Shown here one piece after another: positions 60,346-64,000 of a stretch of 64,000 nucleotides of DNA. The notes beneath the pieces are model-generated. The model did not search any database. It saw only the letters and a list, made by a program, of their open reading frames with translations, and was not told where the DNA came from. The DNA comes from Cymbidium sinense. Lineage: Eukaryota; Streptophyta; Magnoliopsida; Asparagales; Orchidaceae. The stretch spans positions 313,441,001 through 313,505,000 of the forward strand of contig CM038214.1 in the NCBI GenBank assembly GCA_021442155.1, given 5' to 3'. The translations under genes were made by a program, and so were the position numbers. Position 1 is the first letter of the stretch; every line of letters starts with the position of its first letter.

Positions 60346-60590
60346 CGCCTTAGATGCTATCACTACATAAAGCATCGACCATCCGATGACCATGTTAGGA
60401 GAGTAGATGCATTAGATTTGCCTTATGTTAAGAAAGGTAGAGGTAGACCTAAAAAGACTTGGTTAAGACGTATAAAAATGACCTTAGTATACTAGAATTA
60501 AATGAGAATTTGACACATAATAGGACACAATGGAGATGAAGGATTCATGTAGCTGACCCCACTTAGTGGGATAAATGCTTAATTTTGTTT

Positions 60591-61430
60591 TTATTTTTTT
60601 TATTATTTTTATTTTTTTTAATTAAGTAAACTAGCAGGTTTAGGTTAATTTAGTTTATTTTTTATTTATCCTCATTTTTTACTTTTTCTTTTCATTTAGT
60701 TTTATATTTATATTTATTTAGTTTAGTTTATTTATTTTAGGTTTAGTTATTTTAGTTTCAATTTTGTATTTTTATTTATTTTTTAGGTTTAGCTTTAGCT
60801 TTAGGTTTACTTTTTAGTTTAGTTTTATTTCTATTTTATTTTTTAGGTTTTAGTTTTATTTTTTTATTTTTAAGTTCTGGTTTATATTTTCATTTTATTT
60901 TTTATGTTTTGGTTTTAGGTTTTTATTCTAGGTTTATTTTTCAGGTTTTAATTTTTAGTTTAGGTTTGGGTTTTATTTTTACTTTATTTTTTTTATTTAG
61001 TTTATGTTTAGGTTTAGGTTTAGGTTTTAATTATTTTAGTTTAGTTTATTTTAGTTTAGGTTTAAGTTTATTTTATTTTTATTTTAGGTTTAATTTTTTT
61101 AGTTTAGGGTTTAGGTTTTATTTTTTTTTTGTTTTTAGGTTTATTTTTTAGGTTTAGGCTTTAATTTTATTTTATTTTAGGTATATTGTATTTTTCTTTT
61201 AGGTTTAGTTTTTATTTTATTTTAGTTTTTATTATTTAGTTTAGTTTAGGTTTTTATTAATTTTATTATATTTTATTTTTTTTCTTTTTAAGTTTAAGCT
61301 TAGGATTATGTTTAGGCTTTTGTTTAACTTTTTATGTTATTTTATTTTTTTATTTTATTTTGGTATGGTTTTATTTCTTTATTTTAATTTTAGGTTTCAT
61401 TTAGTTTATATTTAGGTTTTTAGCTTTTAG
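60591..61430 (-). repeat. Satellite monomer, copy D19, next to the LINE tail
   Basis: Motif AATTAAGTAAACTAGCAGGT at 60620-60639 lies about 30 bases after the LINE end. Standard order, ending GGTTTTTAGCTTTTAGGG. Plus frame 60909-61151 is low-complexity Phe/Leu text and not a gene. Confidence 0.75.
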
Positions 61431-61900
61431 GGTTTGGGGTTTAGTGTTTAGGGTTAGTTTAGAGTTTAGGGTTTAAAGTTTAGGGTTTGGGGTTTAGGGT
61501 TTAGGGTTTAGGGTTTAGGGTTTAGGTTTTAGGGTTTATAGTTTAGGGTTTAAGGTGTTAAGGTTTAGGTTTTATGGTTTAGGGTTAATTTAGGGTTTAG
61601 GGTTTAGGGTTTATGGTTTGGGATTTAAGGTTTAGGGTTTAGGGTTTAGGGTTTAGGGTTAGTTTAAAGTTTAGGGTTTAGGATTTAGGGTTTAGGGTTT
61701 AGGGTGTAGGGTTTGGGGTTTAGGGTTTAGGATTTAAAGTTTAAGGTTTAGTGTTTAGGGTTTAGATTTTATGGTTTAGGCTTTAGGCTTGAGGTTTTTA
61801 GGGTTTAGGGTTTAGGGTTTAAGGTTTACGATTTGGGGTTTTGGGTTTAAGTTTTAGGTTTAGTGTTAAGGTTTTATTTTAAGGTTATGGGTTTTTTGTT
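61430..61900 (-). repeat. Long TTTAGGG spacer
   Basis: About 470 bases, with one of the longest perfect runs (about five heptamers at 61491-61526). No gene is seen. Confidence 0.9.
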
Positions 61901-62367
61901 TTCTTTTTTTGAAAAGAGAGCAAATTAAAATTCAACATTTCTTCTTTTCGATTTCATCAACCAAGTAACACACCAAGCTTTCTAAGACATAAGTGGCAAC
62001 ATAGATCAAAAATGACCACTCGTAGGGCAAATATTTATTATAAAGACATTTCCATAAGTAGTAGATCGGATTGGTCATTCTTTAGTTTCTCTAGTTCCCA
62101 TTAGAACCACCCCAGCCTCTTGAGTAGTGGGATTCACCATCATATCCTTGATCTATACCTCTGCCATCACCATGGTTATAACCTTCGTAACTCCTTTCTC
62201 CTCTATAACCACCACTGCTCCGACCACCACCTCCATATCCACCAGCACCTCTAGATCCACCACCACCACTGCGATAACCACCGCCTCCGCCTTTGCCTCC
62301 ACCTCTAGATCTAGACTGAGCCTAGTTGATGGTGATGTTCCTACCTTCAAGGTTCTGCCCATTCTTA
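61900..62367 (-). pseudogene. GRP retrocopy G10
   Basis: The tail is altered (TTTTCTTTTTTTGAAAAGAGAG at 61898-61920). UTR slightly shortened near 62025. Gly-rich part open for a long way in the GRP frame (GGGGGYRSGGGGSRGAGGYG). TAG after IN (complement of CTA at 62322-62324) as in G2 and G7. The frames 62127-62381 (plus) and 62153-62362 (minus) are antisense and shifted readings. Confidence 0.85.
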
Positions 62368-62950
62368 GGGTTAAAGTTTAGCTTTAGGTTTATTAGATTT
62401 TAGGGTTTATGTTTATTTTCTTAATTTATTTAGTTACTTTAGGTTTAGGTTTCGGGTTTGGGGTTTAAGGTTTAGGGTTATGCTTTAGGGTTTAGGGTTT
62501 AGGGTTATGCTTTAGGGTTTAGGGTTTAGGGTTTAAGGTTCAAGGTTTATATTTTAATTATTTATGCTTTTAGGCTTTAGGGTTTAAGGTTAGGGATTAG
62601 GGGTTAGGGGTTAGGGTTTTCTAGGTATTAGGGTTTAAGGTTTTTAGGGTTTAGGATTTAGAGTGAGTTTAGGGTTTAAGGTTAGTTTAGGCTTTAGGGT
62701 TTAGGGTTTAGGGTTATTTTAGAGTTTAGGGTTTAGTGTTTTAGGGTTTAAGGTTCAAGGTAAGGGTTAGAGTTTAGGGTTTAGGGTTTAGAGTTTAGGG
62801 TTTAAGGTTAAATTAGCGTTTAGGGTTTAGAGATTAGGGTTTAGGGTTTAGGGTTTAAGGTTTAGGCTTGTAAGCTTTGGGTTTAGGTTATAGGGTTAGT
62901 TTTAGGGTTTATGGTTTAGGGTTTAGGATTTAGGTTTTGGGGTATAGGGT
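62368..62950 (-). repeat. Long TTTAGGG spacer
   Basis: Begins with the GRP upstream flank (62410-62440), then about 500 bases of degenerate units. A short phrase (TTATGCTTTAGGGTTTAGGG) is repeated at about 62478 and 62504. Confidence 0.85.
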
Positions 62951-63560
62951 TTTTTTTCAAAATAAATATTAAGTAAACTAGTAGGTTTAGGTTTATTTAG
63001 TTATTGTTTATTTATTTTAGTTTATTTTATTTTATTTTTTATTTAAGTTTATTTTTTATTTTTATTTAGTTTAGTTTGTTTATTTTATGTTTATTTATTT
63101 TAGTTTATGTTTTATATTTTAATTTATTTTTTAGGTTTAGGTTTAGGTTTATGTTTTTTTAGTTTAGTTTTATTTTTATTTGATTTTCTAGATTTAGGCT
63201 TTGATTTTATTTATTTAGGTTTAGATTTTAGGTTTTTATTTTAGGTTTATTTCTAGATTTTATCTTTTCGTTTAGGTTTAGGTTTATTTTTAGTTTATTT
63301 TATATTATTTAGTTTAGGGTTTAGGTTTTGTTTATTTTTGGTTAAGGTTTAGGTTTTATTTATTGTAGTTAAATTTATTTTAGTTTAGCTTTAGGTTTTT
63401 TTTTTTGTTTAGGTTTTCTATTAGTTTAGGGTTTAGGTTTTATTCTTTTATTTTTTTTTTAGGTTTACTTTTTAGGCTTAGGTTTTTATTTAGTTTTTAT
63501 TTTATTTTATTTAAGGTTTATTTTATTTTTATTTTAGGTTTAATTTTATTTTTAGGTTAA
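62950..63560 (-). repeat. Satellite monomer, copy D20
   Basis: Motif ATATTAAGTAAACTAGTAGG at 62966-62985. The last quarter is missing, and TTTAGGG resumes at about 63572. Confidence 0.7.
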
Positions 63561-63735
63561 GTTTTTATTTTAGGGTTTAAGGTTTATGGTTTAGGGTTTG
63601 GGGTTTAGGGTTTAGGGTTTAAGGTTTAGGTTTTTGGGTTTAAGGTTTAAGGGTTTAGGGTTTAGGGTTTAGGGTTTAGGGTTTAGGGTTTTTATGGTTT
63701 AGGGTTAGGTTTTAGTTTAGGGTTTAGGTGTTTTG
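63560..63735 (-). repeat. TTTAGGG spacer with the longest perfect run
   Basis: Between five and six perfect heptamers at about 63651-63690. Confidence 0.9.
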
Positions 63736-64000
63736 ATTTTTTTTTTTCAACAGAGAACAAATTTAGATACAACATTTCTTGTTTTTGATTCCATCTACCA
63801 AGCAACACACTAAGTTTTCTTAAACATAAGTGATGATGTAGATAAAAAATGAGCATGCATAGAGCAAATAAAAAACTCTAGATAATTAGAACTGTCTCTA
63901 CTGTAAAGACACAGTTCCATAAGCAACAGATCGAATTGACTGTTCATCAGTTTCTCCAGTTCCTATCAGAATCACCCCAACATCTCGAGTAGCGTGATCT
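63735..64000 (-). pseudogene. GRP retrocopy G11, cut by the window edge
   Basis: T's at about 63737-63748, the full 3' UTR and the last codons of the Gly-rich tail; the rest lies beyond the window. This shows the array continues to the right. Confidence 0.85.

Larger units (their letters stand above)
57445..60590 (+). mobile_element. RTE-clade LINE retrotransposon, decayed
   Basis: One non-LTR element of about 3.1 kb in sense on the plus strand. It has a 5' leader, apurinic-type endonuclease, reverse transcriptase and an RTE-type C-terminal end (RIHVADPT..WDK at about 60541-60570), followed by a T/A-rich tail. No LTRs. It is nearly full length for the clade but broken by many stops and frame changes. 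Its orientation is opposite to the GRP, P0 and E sequences relative to the telomere repeats. Confidence 0.9.

Noticed and set aside
1..64000. tRNA, rRNA or CRISPR array
   Set aside because: No cloverleaf or rRNA text was recognised. The repeats are tandem satellites without regular unique spacers.

Overview
The window is nuclear DNA of a land plant, most likely a flowering plant. It is a gene-poor, subtelomere-like or interstitial-telomeric block built from degenerate Arabidopsis-type telomere repeats (CCCTAAA on the top strand at the left, TTTAGGG at the right). I find no intact cellular gene and no tRNA, rRNA or CRISPR array. Perfect heptamer runs reach only about 5-6 units, so this is a degenerate internal array rather than a chromosome end. 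The species cannot be named from the sequence.

Layout. Bases 1-7,695 are three large tandem units (about 2.48 kb in unit 1). Each unit alternates CCCTAAA-like DNA with a long A-rich satellite monomer. Bases 7,660-9,690 are the same kind of DNA with dense A-to-G changes, giving GC-rich islands. Bases 9,860-14,310 hold poly(A)-tailed retrocopies of a glycine-rich RNA-binding protein (GRP) gene and of the ribosomal stalk protein P0 gene, inside CCCTAAA repeats. A truncated Ty3/gypsy element of the Tat type fills 14,311-21,147. Telomere-repeat polarity is reversed across it: everything to the right is TTTAGGG on the top strand. A second copy of the element, with nearly the same two ends, lies at 26,560-32,377. 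From 32.4 kb to the end, four modules recur in a loose higher-order pattern: TTTAGGG-like spacer, GRP retrocopy (minus strand), an unidentified poly(A)-tailed element of about 1.85 kb here called E (minus strand, five copies), and one or two satellite monomers of about 0.8 kb (minus strand). An RTE-type LINE, plus strand and decayed, interrupts a monomer near 57.4-60.6 kb.

How the parts fit. The A/T-rich stretches look like simple sequence, but they are copies of one long monomer with a fixed internal order and a recurring boundary motif (AATTAAGTAAACTGGTAGGT on the G-rich strand). The GRP copies with a visible 5' end share one truncation point and one upstream flank, so they spread by DNA amplification within the array after one retroposition event. 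Every poly(A)-tailed sequence of cellular or E origin has its sense strand on the CCCTAAA strand, so poly(A) runs into CCCTAAA. That strand rule, the polarity switch and the A-to-G islands are the features most worth following up. All coding features are pseudogenes or mobile-element fragments.
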